Assembly (NCBI GenBank): GCA_003023405.1
Contig: PXST01000043.1
Span: 10,280-74,279 of the forward strand
Source: Halobacteriales archaeon SW_8_68_21
GTDB lineage: Archaea; Halobacteriota; Halobacteria; Halobacteriales; Haloferacaceae
Reading direction: 5' to 3'
Length of the DNA stretch: 64,000 bases
The number at the start of each line of letters is the position of its first letter. Position 1 is the stretch's first letter. Below the pieces are notes generated by a model that worked only from the letters and a program-made list of their open reading frames with translations, did no database searches and was not told the origin of the DNA. The translations under genes were made by a program, and so were the position numbers. This document shows positions 47,802 to 57,107 of this stretch, in pieces.

Positions 47802-48311
47802 TCAGTCGACGAGGTCGGCGACCGCGTCGTCTATCGCTTCGGCGTCGGGGAACGCGGGGTGTTCGTCCGCGACCCACGCGTACTCGACGGTGCGGTCGGC
47901 GTCGAGGAGGAACACAGCCGGCCGGCTCTCCGTGATACCGGTCATGCCGTCGATGTCGTGGGCGAGCCCGTACTCCTCGATGACGCCCGCGGCTGGGTCC
48001 GAGAAGATCCGGACGCCGTCACCGCGGTCGGCGAGCAGGCGCTCGTGGGCGTACGGCGTCGAGACGGAGACGCCGAGAACGTCCACGTCGTCGGCCCAGC
48101 CGTGGTCGTCGACCGCGTTGTAGAGGTAGGTCCCCTGAAAGGCCCCGTCCATGGGGTGGAAAAGCAGGAGCGTCGGCCCGTCGACCACGTCGGCGAGCGG
48201 GCGGTCCTCCCAGTACTCGTCGTTCACGAGGGGGCGGGTGAAGTTGGGCGCGACCTCGCCCTCGGCGACGTGGTCCGTCTCGGGCAGGGAGACGACGTCG
48301 AAGTCGACCAT
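47802..48311 (-). CDS. Peroxiredoxin/redoxin-like protein
   Basis: MVDFDVVSLPETDHVAEGEVAPNFTRPLVNDEYWEDRPLADVVDGPTLLLFHPMDGAFQGTYLYNAV. Confidence 0.8.
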   Translation of the reverse strand: MVDFDVVSLPETDHVAEGEVAPNFTRPLVNDEYWEDRPLADVVDGPTLLLFHPMDGAFQGTYLYNAVDDHGWADDVDVLGVSVSTPYAHERLLADRGDGVRIFSDPAAGVIEEYGLAHDIDGMTGITESRPAVFLLDADRTVEYAWVADEHPAFPDAEAIDDAVADLVD

Positions 48312-48312
48312 C

Positions 48313-48618
48313 TCAGGCACCTCTCTCGGTCGTGGCGTCGCCGTCGACGCGACCGCCGTCGGTCGCCGCCTTCCCGTAGGTCCCTTCAAGGTACTCCACA
48401 ATGTTCGCGCTTTCTGACATCGTGACGCCGGTCTCGCGGTCGACGAGCGCCGGGACGCTCCGCGCGCCGGAGACGCGCTTGACGACGTTGCGCTCGGAGT
48501 GCATCGGCTCGACGTATCGGGAGCGGTATTCCAAGTCGAGTTCGTTCAGCGTTCGGACCACGCGCTCGCAGAACGGACACGCCTGGAGCCGGTACAGGGT
48601 GATCTGTGGCTCGCTCAT
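48313..48618 (-). CDS. Glutaredoxin/GST N-terminal domain-like protein
   Basis: MSEPQITLYRLQACPFCERVVRTLNELDLEYRSRYVEPMHSERNVVKRVSGARSVPALVD. Confidence 0.9.
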   Translation of the reverse strand: MSEPQITLYRLQACPFCERVVRTLNELDLEYRSRYVEPMHSERNVVKRVSGARSVPALVDRETGVTMSESANIVEYLEGTYGKAATDGGRVDGDATTERGA

Positions 48619-48806
48619 GCCCTTTGATCCGCCCGCGAGACTGGTAATCGTGTCGGCAGCGGCACCCTCGGACGCGCCGGGTTCCGTCATTCGGTGAGGT
48701 TCGAGTCCCGCCGATCGCCGGGGGGCGTGTCCCGCCGGCCGTCGGGCCGTGGCGATGGTAACCGAAGGGAACGCTTTAATCGCGGGGCGACGGATGGCAA
48801 ACGAGT

Positions 48807-50231
48807 ATGGGTTTGTCGTCTACTGGATCGGTGGTCGATGTCCTCCAGATACCGATGCCGGGCGATAGCGTCGTGACCGCCCTCGGCGTCGTCGCGATCC
48901 TCCTTTTGATCGCGCTCTCGGCCTTCTTTTCCTCGTCCGAGATCGCGATGTTCTCGCTGCCGCAACACCGAATCGACAGCCTCGTCGACGAGGAAGTGAC
49001 GGGAGCGAAGACGATCCGCGACATGAAACAGAACCCCCATCGGCTGCTGGTGACGATCCTCGTCGGCAACAACATCGCCAACGTGGCGATGACCTCCATC
49101 GCCACCGCGCTGTTCGGGATCTACCTCTCGCGGGGACAGTCGGTGCTGGCGACGACGTTCGGGATCACGACGCTCGTGTTGATCTTCGGCGAGAGCGCGC
49201 CGAAGTCGTACGCCGTCGAGAACACCGAGTCGTGGGCGCTCAAAATTGCCCGCCCGCTGAAGCTCTCCGAGTACGCGCTGTACCCGCTCGTCGTCCTCTT
49301 CGATTACATAGTCAAGGGGGTCAACGCCCTCATCGGCGGTTCGGCGGCCATCGGGTCGACGTACGTCACCCGCGACGAGATCCAAGACATCATCGAGACC
49401 GGGGAACGGGAGGGCGTCATCGAGGAGGAGGAACGGGAGATGCTCGACCGCATCTTCCGTTTTAACAACACCATCGCCAAGGAGGTGATGACGCCGCGGC
49501 TTGACGTCACCGCGGTCGCGAAGGAGGACTCCGTCGAGGAGGCGATCGAGACGTGTATACAGGCCGACCACGAGCGCGTTCCCGTCTACGAGGGGAACCT
49601 CGACAACATCATCGGCGTGGTCACGGTCCGCGATCTGGTCCGCGAACTGCGCTACTCCGAGGGACAGCCCTCCTTGGAGCGCGTCGTCAAGCCCACGCTC
49701 CACGTCCCCGAGTCGAAGAACGCAGACGAACTGCTCGCGGAGATGCAGGACAACCGCCTCCAGATGGTGACGGTCATCGACGAGTTCGGCACCACCGAGG
49801 GGATCATCACCCTCGAAGACATGGTCGAGGAGATCGTCGGCGAGATCTTGGAGGGCAACGAGGAGGCCCCGGTGGAGTTTCTCGAAGAGAACGTCGCGGT
49901 CGTTCAAGGTGAGGTGAACATCGACGAAGTCAACGAGATCCTCGGGATCGACCTTCCGGAGGGCGAGGAGTTCGAGACGCTCGCCGGCTTCGTGTTCAAC
50001 CGCGCCGGCCGGCTCGTTCGGGAGGGCGAGGAGATCGAGTTCGACGGGGTCCGGATCCGCATCGAGCGCGTCGACAACACGCGGATCATGTCCGCACGCG
50101 TGACCGTTCTCGACGGGGCCGCCGCCGCGGACGACTCGACCGCTCCGGTCGAGACGGCCGACCTCGTCGACGAGAACGCGGTCGCGGAGGCGGACGGCGA
50201 CGGCGAGTCCGCTCGGGGCGACGCGGAGTAG
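48807..50231 (+). CDS. CNNM/CorC-type CBS-domain membrane protein
   Basis: FFSSSEIAMFSLPQHRIDSLVDE...NNIANVAMTSIATALF...EVMTPRLDVTAVAKEDSVEEAIETCIQADHERVPVYEGNLDNIIGVV. Confidence 0.93.
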   Translation: MGLSSTGSVVDVLQIPMPGDSVVTALGVVAILLLIALSAFFSSSEIAMFSLPQHRIDSLVDEEVTGAKTIRDMKQNPHRLLVTILVGNNIANVAMTSIATALFGIYLSRGQSVLATTFGITTLVLIFGESAPKSYAVENTESWALKIARPLKLSEYALYPLVVLFDYIVKGVNALIGGSAAIGSTYVTRDEIQDIIETGEREGVIEEEEREMLDRIFRFNNTIAKEVMTPRLDVTAVAKEDSVEEAIETCIQADHERVPVYEGNLDNIIGVVTVRDLVRELRYSEGQPSLERVVKPTLHVPESKNADELLAEMQDNRLQMVTVIDEFGTTEGIITLEDMVEEIVGEILEGNEEAPVEFLEENVAVVQGEVNIDEVNEILGIDLPEGEEFETLAGFVFNRAGRLVREGEEIEFDGVRIRIERVDNTRIMSARVTVLDGAAAADDSTAPVETADLVDENAVAEADGDGESARGDAE

Positions 50232-50437
50232 GATGCGGTTCGCGGGCGACGAGAGGTGTCTTGATCGGGTCGGTCTGTTGTTCATACGTGAGACCGGGAA
50301 CTGACGGCGACGACCGCCGAATCCCCGGCCGCGAGAATCGAAGGCTCTCTGGCGGCTTCCAGCGGGACCGAACGTCCTTCGCGGCTCGGCCGCAGTACGG
50401 CCTCGTAGGCGCGCGCCACCGCAGTCGGATTTATTTA

Positions 50438-51169
50438 TTAAACGGCGTAGGCGCGAGCGGCCGCAACGAGCGCCTTCCGGTAGTCGCTCTCCGAGGGGTC
50501 GTGGGTCAGGTCGAGGAATCTGTTCTTAAATGCCGCCACGTCGACGGCGTCGGTGTCACTGCCCGCGGCCCGCGCGAGGTCGTAGATCCGGTGGTCGGGT
50601 CCGGCGATGTCGTGTCGCTCGACCAAGGCCAGCGCGAACGCGGCGTTGACGGCCGTGATCTCCGGGTCGGCCCCGGCCGTCACCGGCGGCGAGCCGGTGC
50701 GGGACACGTCGGGCCGGTCCGCGACGGCGGCCGCCAGCGTCGATTCGAGGAACCCCAAAAGCTTGTCCGCGGGCGCGACCGAGAGCGTGATGTCGTCGGC
50801 GTAGATGTCTTTCATGTGATTTGCGATCTGGTAACAGTGGGCGAGCTTGCGCCGTTCGACCTTCTCGCCGGAGAGCCCCAGATACAGCGCCTCCTCGGTC
50901 GACTGGAGGTGCGAGGGGTGCCCCTCCTCGTAGCGGGCCATGTGCGCCAGCTCGTGGATCGCCAGTTCGCGCGCCATCGCGCTCGTGGCGGCTCGCCGCG
51001 AGACGTTCAGGACGTGGTGGTCGTCGTAGTGACCGGCCCAGGTTCGCTCGTCGGGGTCGTCGCGGACCACGACGCGGACGGGCGCTTCGATCGACCGCTC
51101 GGTCTCGAAGAGGTCCGCGGCACCGAGAAACGGGTCGGGGGGAACGTCCCCCTGTACGCGAAGGTCCAT
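50438..51169 (-). CDS. DUF5781-like haloarchaeal protein
   Basis: MARELAIHELAHMARYEEGHPSHLQSTEEALYLGL (HELAH metal-binding-like motif). Confidence 0.75.
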   Translation of the reverse strand: MDLRVQGDVPPDPFLGAADLFETERSIEAPVRVVVRDDPDERTWAGHYDDHHVLNVSRRAATSAMARELAIHELAHMARYEEGHPSHLQSTEEALYLGLSGEKVERRKLAHCYQIANHMKDIYADDITLSVAPADKLLGFLESTLAAAVADRPDVSRTGSPPVTAGADPEITAVNAAFALALVERHDIAGPDHRIYDLARAAGSDTDAVDVAAFKNRFLDLTHDPSESDYRKALVAAARAYAV

Positions 51170-51232
51170 GGTTACAGTTCACACGGGAGCGGGCGGTAAG
51201 TCTCTTGCGCTCGTGGAACCTCGGTTCGTCGG

Positions 51233-51958
51233 CTACGGCGTTCGATTCCGAACCGCGACGACGACGAGGTAGACGACCGGCGTGTCGAGGAGGGCGATTG
51301 CGAGTTTTAGCAGGTACTGGCCCACCCCGAGCGCGAGCAGTGCTGGCGGATCGAACACCGGGCCGACCCCGAGCAGAAGCGGGGCGGCGTAGAAGGCGAC
51401 GCCGACGAAGATGGCGGTGTCTATCGCTTGGCTCGTGGCGGTCGAGCCGATGTTGCGGAGCCACAGCATGCGCTCGCCGGTGCGGTCGCGGATCGCGTGG
51501 AAGACGAACACGTCCCAGTTCTGGCTGACGACGTACGCCAGCAGGCTGCCGGCGACGACGTTCGCCGCCGGCCCGAGCGCCGTCTGGAAGGCGGCAGACA
51601 CCTCGGGGTCGACTCCGGGCGCTGCGAGTGTCGACCACACTAACGCGAGCACGAGGAAGTTCGCGAGGAACGCCACGTTGACGACCACCTGCGTGGCCCG
51701 CCGCCCGTACAGCTCCGCGTAGCAGTCCGACGCGAGGAAGGTCAACGCGTACGCGAGCGCGGCCCCCGGCAGCAGAACCTCCGCGCCGACGACCGGCAGC
51801 GCGAACGGGAGCGGCAAGGCGAGCACCTTCGCGGCGGTGAGCTGCGAGGTCGCCAGCGCCACGGTGAAAAGCGTGATCAGCCCGACCGCCGCGACCGCCG
51901 ACCGGTCGAACGGGTCGGTTCGGAAGGGACCGCTCGCCTCTCCAGACCGGCTACTCAT
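51233..51958 (-). CDS. YhhQ-type queuosine precursor transporter
   Basis: AALAYALTFLASDCYAELYGRRATQVVVNVAFLANFL...VSQNWDVFVFHAIRDRTGERMLWLRNIGSTATSQAIDTAIFVGVAFY. Confidence 0.95.
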   Translation of the reverse strand: MSSRSGEASGPFRTDPFDRSAVAAVGLITLFTVALATSQLTAAKVLALPLPFALPVVGAEVLLPGAALAYALTFLASDCYAELYGRRATQVVVNVAFLANFLVLALVWSTLAAPGVDPEVSAAFQTALGPAANVVAGSLLAYVVSQNWDVFVFHAIRDRTGERMLWLRNIGSTATSQAIDTAIFVGVAFYAAPLLLGVGPVFDPPALLALGVGQYLLKLAIALLDTPVVYLVVVAVRNRTP

Positions 51959-52187
51959 CGGCGTCCTCCGCGGCCCGTCCGCGCTCCGTCGCTTCGCCGC
52001 TTCCCCCCGTCGCCCCGTCGCCCGTCAGCCGGTCGTGGCGGGCGTCGATCTCGTCGAGCAGGTCGAGGTTCTTGCGGATCGACGCGCGCACCGCGTCGCT
52101 TCGGTTCACGAACTTCCCGTCGTCACCGACGTGTTCATCGAGGTCGGCGAGCAGCTCCGCTGGGATCTCGACGCTGATCTTCGGCAT
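51951..52187 (-). CDS. Ribbon-helix-helix protein
   Basis: MPKISVEIPAELLADLDEHVGDDGKFVNRSDAVRASIRKNLDLLDEIDARH. Confidence 0.9.
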   Translation of the reverse strand: MPKISVEIPAELLADLDEHVGDDGKFVNRSDAVRASIRKNLDLLDEIDARHDRLTGDGATGGSGEATERGRAAEDADE

Positions 52188-52629
52188 AACTCACTCACCT
52201 TCTAGGGACTCTATTATTGCCTGGTCGACTGTGCTATATATCGCTCTCCGGAATGCTCTCATAGTGCTATTGTGAGATTATCGGGGACGGCTGGTTAAAG
52301 CTCACCGTTCCGAATCGAGCACCATAGCGTAGCCCAATCAGCGGACTTGCGAACGATCTACAGAAACCGTTGTTTCAGAAGTCGAGTTCCCCACGTTCGA
52401 ACAGTATTAAAACCTTCGATCCCGTTTTCATAGGAGTCGACGCCTCGTCATGGGCAATGACAATAGGTAACAATGTACTCTCTCGAATCGAAGTAACCGA
52501 CGTGCTGCCCACTTCGATGGTCTCGAAGACACGTTGTAGCGATGGATAGGCCGTCGGGTCGTGCTTTGGCAGGCCACCGAGAGGGAGCTTGGGTACCGTT
52601 AGGACGAACATCTGCTCGGTGGGCGATTT

Positions 52630-52760
52630 GTGAAGTACCTCGGGGACAAGCCCCGAGGCACTCGCCCTGTTCAGCCTGTAGATGAACCGTTGGCCGTAGT
52701 ACGTATTACGGAGAATCGACGAGAAAGCCTCGCGCTTCAGCGCGGGGAGGATGTCAAGGC
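52630..52760. mobile_element. IS200/IS605-like end remnant (two palindromes)
   Basis: cctcggggacaagccccgagg hairpin, and gaaagcctcgcgcttcagcgcggggaggatgtcaa, resembling haloarchaeal IS200/IS605 right ends. Confidence 0.5.
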
Positions 52761-53128
52761 CGTGGATTGCTCGATAGAGGTGAAGCGGCATTGCGTATCA
52801 GGCACTCCAGCGTGAGACGAGTCTCTTCGTGACCGAGGCGGTCGTGGAGCGCGGCATCCAGACGCTGGACGAACGGTAACGGGACGAGCGGACTCTATAG
52901 ACGCTATACGCACATTCGCTATGGATGGATTGTGAGTCGTGAGTGCCGAGGCCGACTTTCTATCCATCCGTTTTCGAGCAGAAGTCTACGAAATTCAGAT
53001 ATCGGTCCGGCCGTCGACCAATCGTTTCTACGACTGTCGGAACACGACTCGTCCTGTGGTGCCGATATGCCCCATTTATTGATTTTTAACAAACCTATAA
53101 TTAAGAGCATATTCTTCCACTATTCGCT

Positions 53129-54544
53129 GTGCGACTCATCCAGGTCTTCGTTCCCAGCAATGACCACGACGCGGTACGGGAGGCACTTTCCGAGATGGAG
53201 GTAGAGTTCGTCTTCAGCGATGCGGACAACAATCGAGACGGAAGTCTTGCGAACGTGCCGGTCCCAACGGGCGCCGTAGACGCGATACTCGATCGGTTGT
53301 ACGACGCTGGACTCGACGAAGACACGTACACCGTCGTCACGGACGTCGACCGGGCGAATGTACCGAACGCCGACGAGTTGGCGGACCGGTACGTCGAGGG
53401 TTCAAAAGGCAAGCGTGGGGTCTCGCACACCGAGCTTCGCGAGCGCGCGGAGGGCCTGACACCGGACACGGCGACGTACCTCGCGTTCGCGTTCGCAAGC
53501 GTTATTGTCGCGGTCGGCGGCCTCCTGCTTGACTCCGCTATCGTCATCGTCGGCGCGATGGTGATCGCGCCGTTCGCGGGGTCGACACTCTCCGCGAGCG
53601 TCGGCGCCGTCATCAGCGACCACGACATGGTCGTCGACAGTGCTACGTCACAAGTGACAGGGCTGGTGGTTGCGTACGTCAGCGCGGTCGCGATGAGCGT
53701 ATTACTTCAACAGAGCGGGTTCGTACCGGCGACGCTGGACGTCGGTCGCATCGGGCAGGTGGGCGTGTTCGTCACGCCGAACCTCTTGACGCTCGTCATC
53801 GCAATCTCGGCCGGGTTCGCTGGTGCGCTCGCGCTCGCGACTGATCTCCCCGTCTCGATCGCCGGCGTTGCCGTCGCCGCCGCGATCATCCCTGCTGCCT
53901 CCGTGGCCGGCATCGGCACGGCCTGGGGCCAGCCCCTCGTCGTCGCGGGTGCGACCGTTCTGCTCCTGATGAACATCGTATTCATCAACCTCACTACGTA
54001 CCTCACGCTGATCATGCTCGGATATCGCTCGTCGGTCATCAACAACGTCCGCAAGAATGCCGACATCTCGCTACGCTCGGGGGCGTACGCTATCGTCGTC
54101 CTCCTGTTTCTCGTCGTATTCGCGGTGACTGTCTTCGGGACGTACCAGCATCTCGTCTTCGAACAGCAGGTGAACGACGAGGTCCAAGACGTGCTCGGCG
54201 GCGACGAGTACAGCGCGCTAGAACTCGTAGAGGTCGGGACCGAGTACAACGACGCGAGTGTGTTCAGCGACGAGGTGACGGTGACAGTAACCGTCTGGCG
54301 GTCGAGCGACTTAGAGTACGAAAGACTGGCGGCGGACCTCCAGAATCAGATCAATAACGGGACAGATCGGTCCGTACAGGTCAACGTCCAGTTCGTTGAC
54401 TACCAGCACGCGCCGGCTGCCGGGGGTACTGGAGACGAGACAGGCACAGGGGGGCTGATCGACGAGTGGCTGCCGCTCTCTGCGAGTTCAGTTCCGTTAG
54501 CTGTTCGTGGATCTCCTGTGAGACCTCTCCGCTGGAGCCGTTAG
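53129..54544 (+). CDS. DUF389/TIGR00341-like membrane protein
   Basis: MRLIQVFVPSNDHDAVREALSEMEVEFVFSD...GLLLDSAIVIVGAMVIAPFAGSTLSASVGAVISDH. The last ~30 aa overlap an antisense ORF and are doubtful. Confidence 0.9.
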   Translation: MRLIQVFVPSNDHDAVREALSEMEVEFVFSDADNNRDGSLANVPVPTGAVDAILDRLYDAGLDEDTYTVVTDVDRANVPNADELADRYVEGSKGKRGVSHTELRERAEGLTPDTATYLAFAFASVIVAVGGLLLDSAIVIVGAMVIAPFAGSTLSASVGAVISDHDMVVDSATSQVTGLVVAYVSAVAMSVLLQQSGFVPATLDVGRIGQVGVFVTPNLLTLVIAISAGFAGALALATDLPVSIAGVAVAAAIIPAASVAGIGTAWGQPLVVAGATVLLLMNIVFINLTTYLTLIMLGYRSSVINNVRKNADISLRSGAYAIVVLLFLVVFAVTVFGTYQHLVFEQQVNDEVQDVLGGDEYSALELVEVGTEYNDASVFSDEVTVTVTVWRSSDLEYERLAADLQNQINNGTDRSVQVNVQFVDYQHAPAAGGTGDETGTGGLIDEWLPLSASSVPLAVRGSPVRPLRWSR

Positions 54545-54698
54545 CCCGGTCGTGGAGGTATCGATTGACGGCTACGCGAACGAGTTGCGAAAGCGAATCG
54601 GCGTCGGGATCATCCTGTGCCGCCGACTCCCACTGGTCTTTGGTGTCCGGATACACAGCGAGGGTGACGATCTCGTTTCGACGATCCTCGTCGTTCAT
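54381..54698 (-). CDS. RHH-like protein, probably 3'-truncated
   Basis: MNDEDRRNEIVTLAVYPDTKDQWESAAQDDPDADSLSQLVRVAVNRYLHDRANGSSGEVSQEIHEQLTELNSQ; downstream part is antisense of DUF389. Confidence 0.55.
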   Translation of the reverse strand: MNDEDRRNEIVTLAVYPDTKDQWESAAQDDPDADSLSQLVRVAVNRYLHDRANGSSGEVSQEIHEQLTELNSQRAAATRRSAPLCLSRLQYPRQPARAGSQRTGR

Positions 54699-54900
54699 TC
54701 TGACCGCCCCACGTTGTAGTCCTGTTCGGGATCGAAGCACTCGAAGCACGGGAGATCGTCGCCGTTTGGCCCGTCGCACCATTCCTCACTATTCGGACAA
54801 GTATCGTCCTCCTCGTCAATACTCGGTTTAGCGAACTGGTCGATAGTCGTGACAGCGCGGCCGCTGTAAGGCGTTTCTGAAGCCGTCTCTACATAGCATA
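54695..54900 (-). CDS. Small zinc-finger-like ORF, no canonical start found
   Basis: ...TTIDQFAKPSIDEEDDTCPNSEEWCDGPNGDDLPCFECFDPEQDYNVGRSE*; stop overlaps the RHH-like start. Upper bound approximate. Confidence 0.45.
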
Positions 54901-55090
54901 CTAAGACTGATAGGATATTAATTATATTGGATATTTGATACTATATCTCGGGCATATTTGAGCCGTGGACAGCGGGCAGTCATGAACGTTATTATCGAGA
55001 GGGTATCGAGGTGTTCGGGCGAGGCTCTCCGTTCCCTGCGCTCTACTCGTAAACCATCACGTTCAAGTAAGTTTACGAGTTCGTCCATCC

Positions 55091-55616
55091 ATGGCAACGA
55101 ACACGGAGTCCGTCGACCTCGTCGGCGACGAGGCGGCGACGAACCTCGCGCGCGCCGCGCTGTTCGCGGCGGACGCTACAGGTACTCGGCGTCTTCCTCG
55201 CCGGGATCTTCCTCGGTCCCTTGTGGGGCGGCCTCGCGCTCGTGCTGTACCTCTTTGCGGGAGCGCTCGGCGCGCCGGTGTTCGCCGGCGGCTCCGCCGG
55301 CTTCGCGGCGCTCGTCGGCGACTCGGCCGGCTACCTCTGGTCGTACCCGATCGCGGCTGCGCTCGTCGGGGGTATCGTCCACCGCGGACTGACGCTCCGC
55401 GACCTCGACGCGGTCCGGCTCCCGGCGCTGGTCGGCGCGACGGTCGTCGGCACGCTCGTCATCTACGCGCTCGGCGTCGTTGGGCTAATCATCTCGCTCG
55501 ATCTCGCGCTCGGCGAGGCGGTCGTCCAAGGCGCGGTGGTCTTCCTCCCGGCCGAGGCCGCGAAGATCGCCGCCGCGGTCGGGATCGTCCGGTCCGAGGC
55601 GATCACCGCCGTCTGA
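55091..55616 (+). pseudogene. bioY: BioY, internal deletion and frameshift near 55173
   Basis: MATNTESVDLVGDEAATNLARAALFAA then TLQVLGVFLAGIFLGPLWGGLALVLYLFAGALGAPVFAGGSAGFAALVGDSAGYLWSYPIAAALVGG in another frame; the expected intervening segment is missing. Confidence 0.82.
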
Positions 55617-55620
55617 CGCC

Positions 55621-56397
55621 GTGATCGACATCGACGGCGTCACCGTCCGGTACGGCGGCGGTGCGGACGCGGAGGGCGACCACGGCGTCGTCGCCGTCGA
55701 CGACATCTCGCTGTCGATCCCGGACGGGGAGTTCGTCGCGCTCGCGGGCGCAAACGGCTCCGGCAAGACGACGCTCGTCCGGACGTTCAACGGGCTCGTC
55801 GACCCCGACGCAGGCGCGGTCACGGTCGACGGCACGCCGGTCTCCGCGGACCCGCTCGCGGCGCGGACCGCGGTCGGCATGGTGTTCCAGGACCCCCGCG
55901 ACCAGCTCGTCTCTGCGACCGTCGGCGGCGACATCGCGTTCGGCCCGGAGAACCTCGGACTCAACCACACCGAGATCGACCGTCGGGTCGACGCCGCGCT
56001 CGACGCCGTGAACATGCGGGGCCGCGAGGACGACCGGATCGCGTCGCTGTCGGGAGGCGAACGAGAGCGCGTCGCGATCGCGGGCGCGCTCGCCATGGAG
56101 CCGGACCATCTCGTACTCGACGAGCCGTTCACCGGGCTCGACGAACCCGCACGCCGGTCCGTCGTGGCTCGCCTCCGCGAACTCCACGCCGACGGGGTCG
56201 GCGTCGTCGTCGTCACCCACGACCTGCGCGATGTCCTCGCGCGCGCGGACCGCGTGGTCGGCCTCGCGGACGGGGGGGTCGTCGTCGACGCGCCGCCCGA
56301 GTGCGCGGTCGCCGACCTCCCCGCGCTCAACGTGCGGGTGCCGGCCGCCTTCGAGGGGGGAGGCGAGTCCTCACAGACGGAGCCGGAGCCGCCGTGA
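55621..56397 (+). CDS. ECF transporter ATPase
   Basis: GANGSGKTTLVRTFNGLVDPDAGAV...MVFQDPRDQLVSATVGGDIAFGPENLGL...LSGGERERVAIAGALAMEPDHLVLDEPFTGLD. Confidence 0.95.
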   Translation: MIDIDGVTVRYGGGADAEGDHGVVAVDDISLSIPDGEFVALAGANGSGKTTLVRTFNGLVDPDAGAVTVDGTPVSADPLAARTAVGMVFQDPRDQLVSATVGGDIAFGPENLGLNHTEIDRRVDAALDAVNMRGREDDRIASLSGGERERVAIAGALAMEPDHLVLDEPFTGLDEPARRSVVARLRELHADGVGVVVVTHDLRDVLARADRVVGLADGGVVVDAPPECAVADLPALNVRVPAAFEGGGESSQTEPEPP

Positions 56398-57107
56398 GCC
56401 TCTCGTACGTCCCCGACGACGCGTTCGCCCACCGGCTCGACCCCCGGTCGAAACTCCTCGTTCAGGCGGCCTTCGCGGCCGTCGCGTACGCGCACACGAC
56501 GCCTCGGGGGCTCGCCGTTCTCACGGTCGTCGCGGCCGGCTGCCTCGCGCTCGCCGGCGGCGGACCGAGCGACCTCTGGGGATACCGCTTCGCGCTCCCG
56601 TTCCTGCTCGTCGCCCCCCTCGTCGCGGGCGTGACCCTCGGCGACCCCTTGTTCCGGTTCGACGACGCCGCCGCAACCGGGCTGGCGAGCTATCGCGTGC
56701 TGTTGATCCTCGTGGTCGCGGCCGCGTACGTCCGGTCGACGCCGGTCCGCGAGTCGCGCGCGGCGGTCCAGCGGACGGTTCCGGGGAAACCCGGGCAGTT
56801 CCTCGGCGTCGGCGTCGCGCTCGTGTTCCGGTTCCTGCCCCTGCTGAAACGCGACCTGCTGTCCGCGCGCGCGGCGATGCGCGCCCGCGGCGGCGGGGAA
56901 CGTCCCCTCCGCGACCGGATGCGGATCGTCGCGGTCGCGGGGATCGACAGGGCGTTCGGGCGCGCCGACCGGCTCGGGACGGCACTCGTCGCGCGGTGTT
57001 TCGCGTGGAACCCGACGCTGCCGCGGCTGGCGTTCGGGAGGGTCGATGTCCCGGCGCTCGCGCTCGCCGGAGCCCTGTTCGCGGCGACGCTGGCGCGGAT
57101 CGCGTGA
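56394..57107 (+). CDS. ECF transporter transmembrane protein EcfT
   Basis: VSLSYVPDDAFAHRLDPRSKLLVQAAFAAVAYAHTTP...ARAAMRARGGGERPLRDRM; GTGA overlap with the ATPase gene. Confidence 0.92.
   Translation: MSLSYVPDDAFAHRLDPRSKLLVQAAFAAVAYAHTTPRGLAVLTVVAAGCLALAGGGPSDLWGYRFALPFLLVAPLVAGVTLGDPLFRFDDAAATGLASYRVLLILVVAAAYVRSTPVRESRAAVQRTVPGKPGQFLGVGVALVFRFLPLLKRDLLSARAAMRARGGGERPLRDRMRIVAVAGIDRAFGRADRLGTALVARCFAWNPTLPRLAFGRVDVPALALAGALFAATLARIA

Noticed and set aside
48687-50285. 532-aa minus-strand ORF opposite the CNNM/CBS gene
   Set aside because: Same antisense artefact.
52375-52791. 138-aa minus-strand ORF as a gene
   Set aside because: It spans the IS200/IS605-like palindromes and has no recognisable family; may contain a fragment but not supported as a CDS.
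52919-53110. 63-aa minus-strand ORF as transposase fragment
   Set aside because: No motif could be matched.
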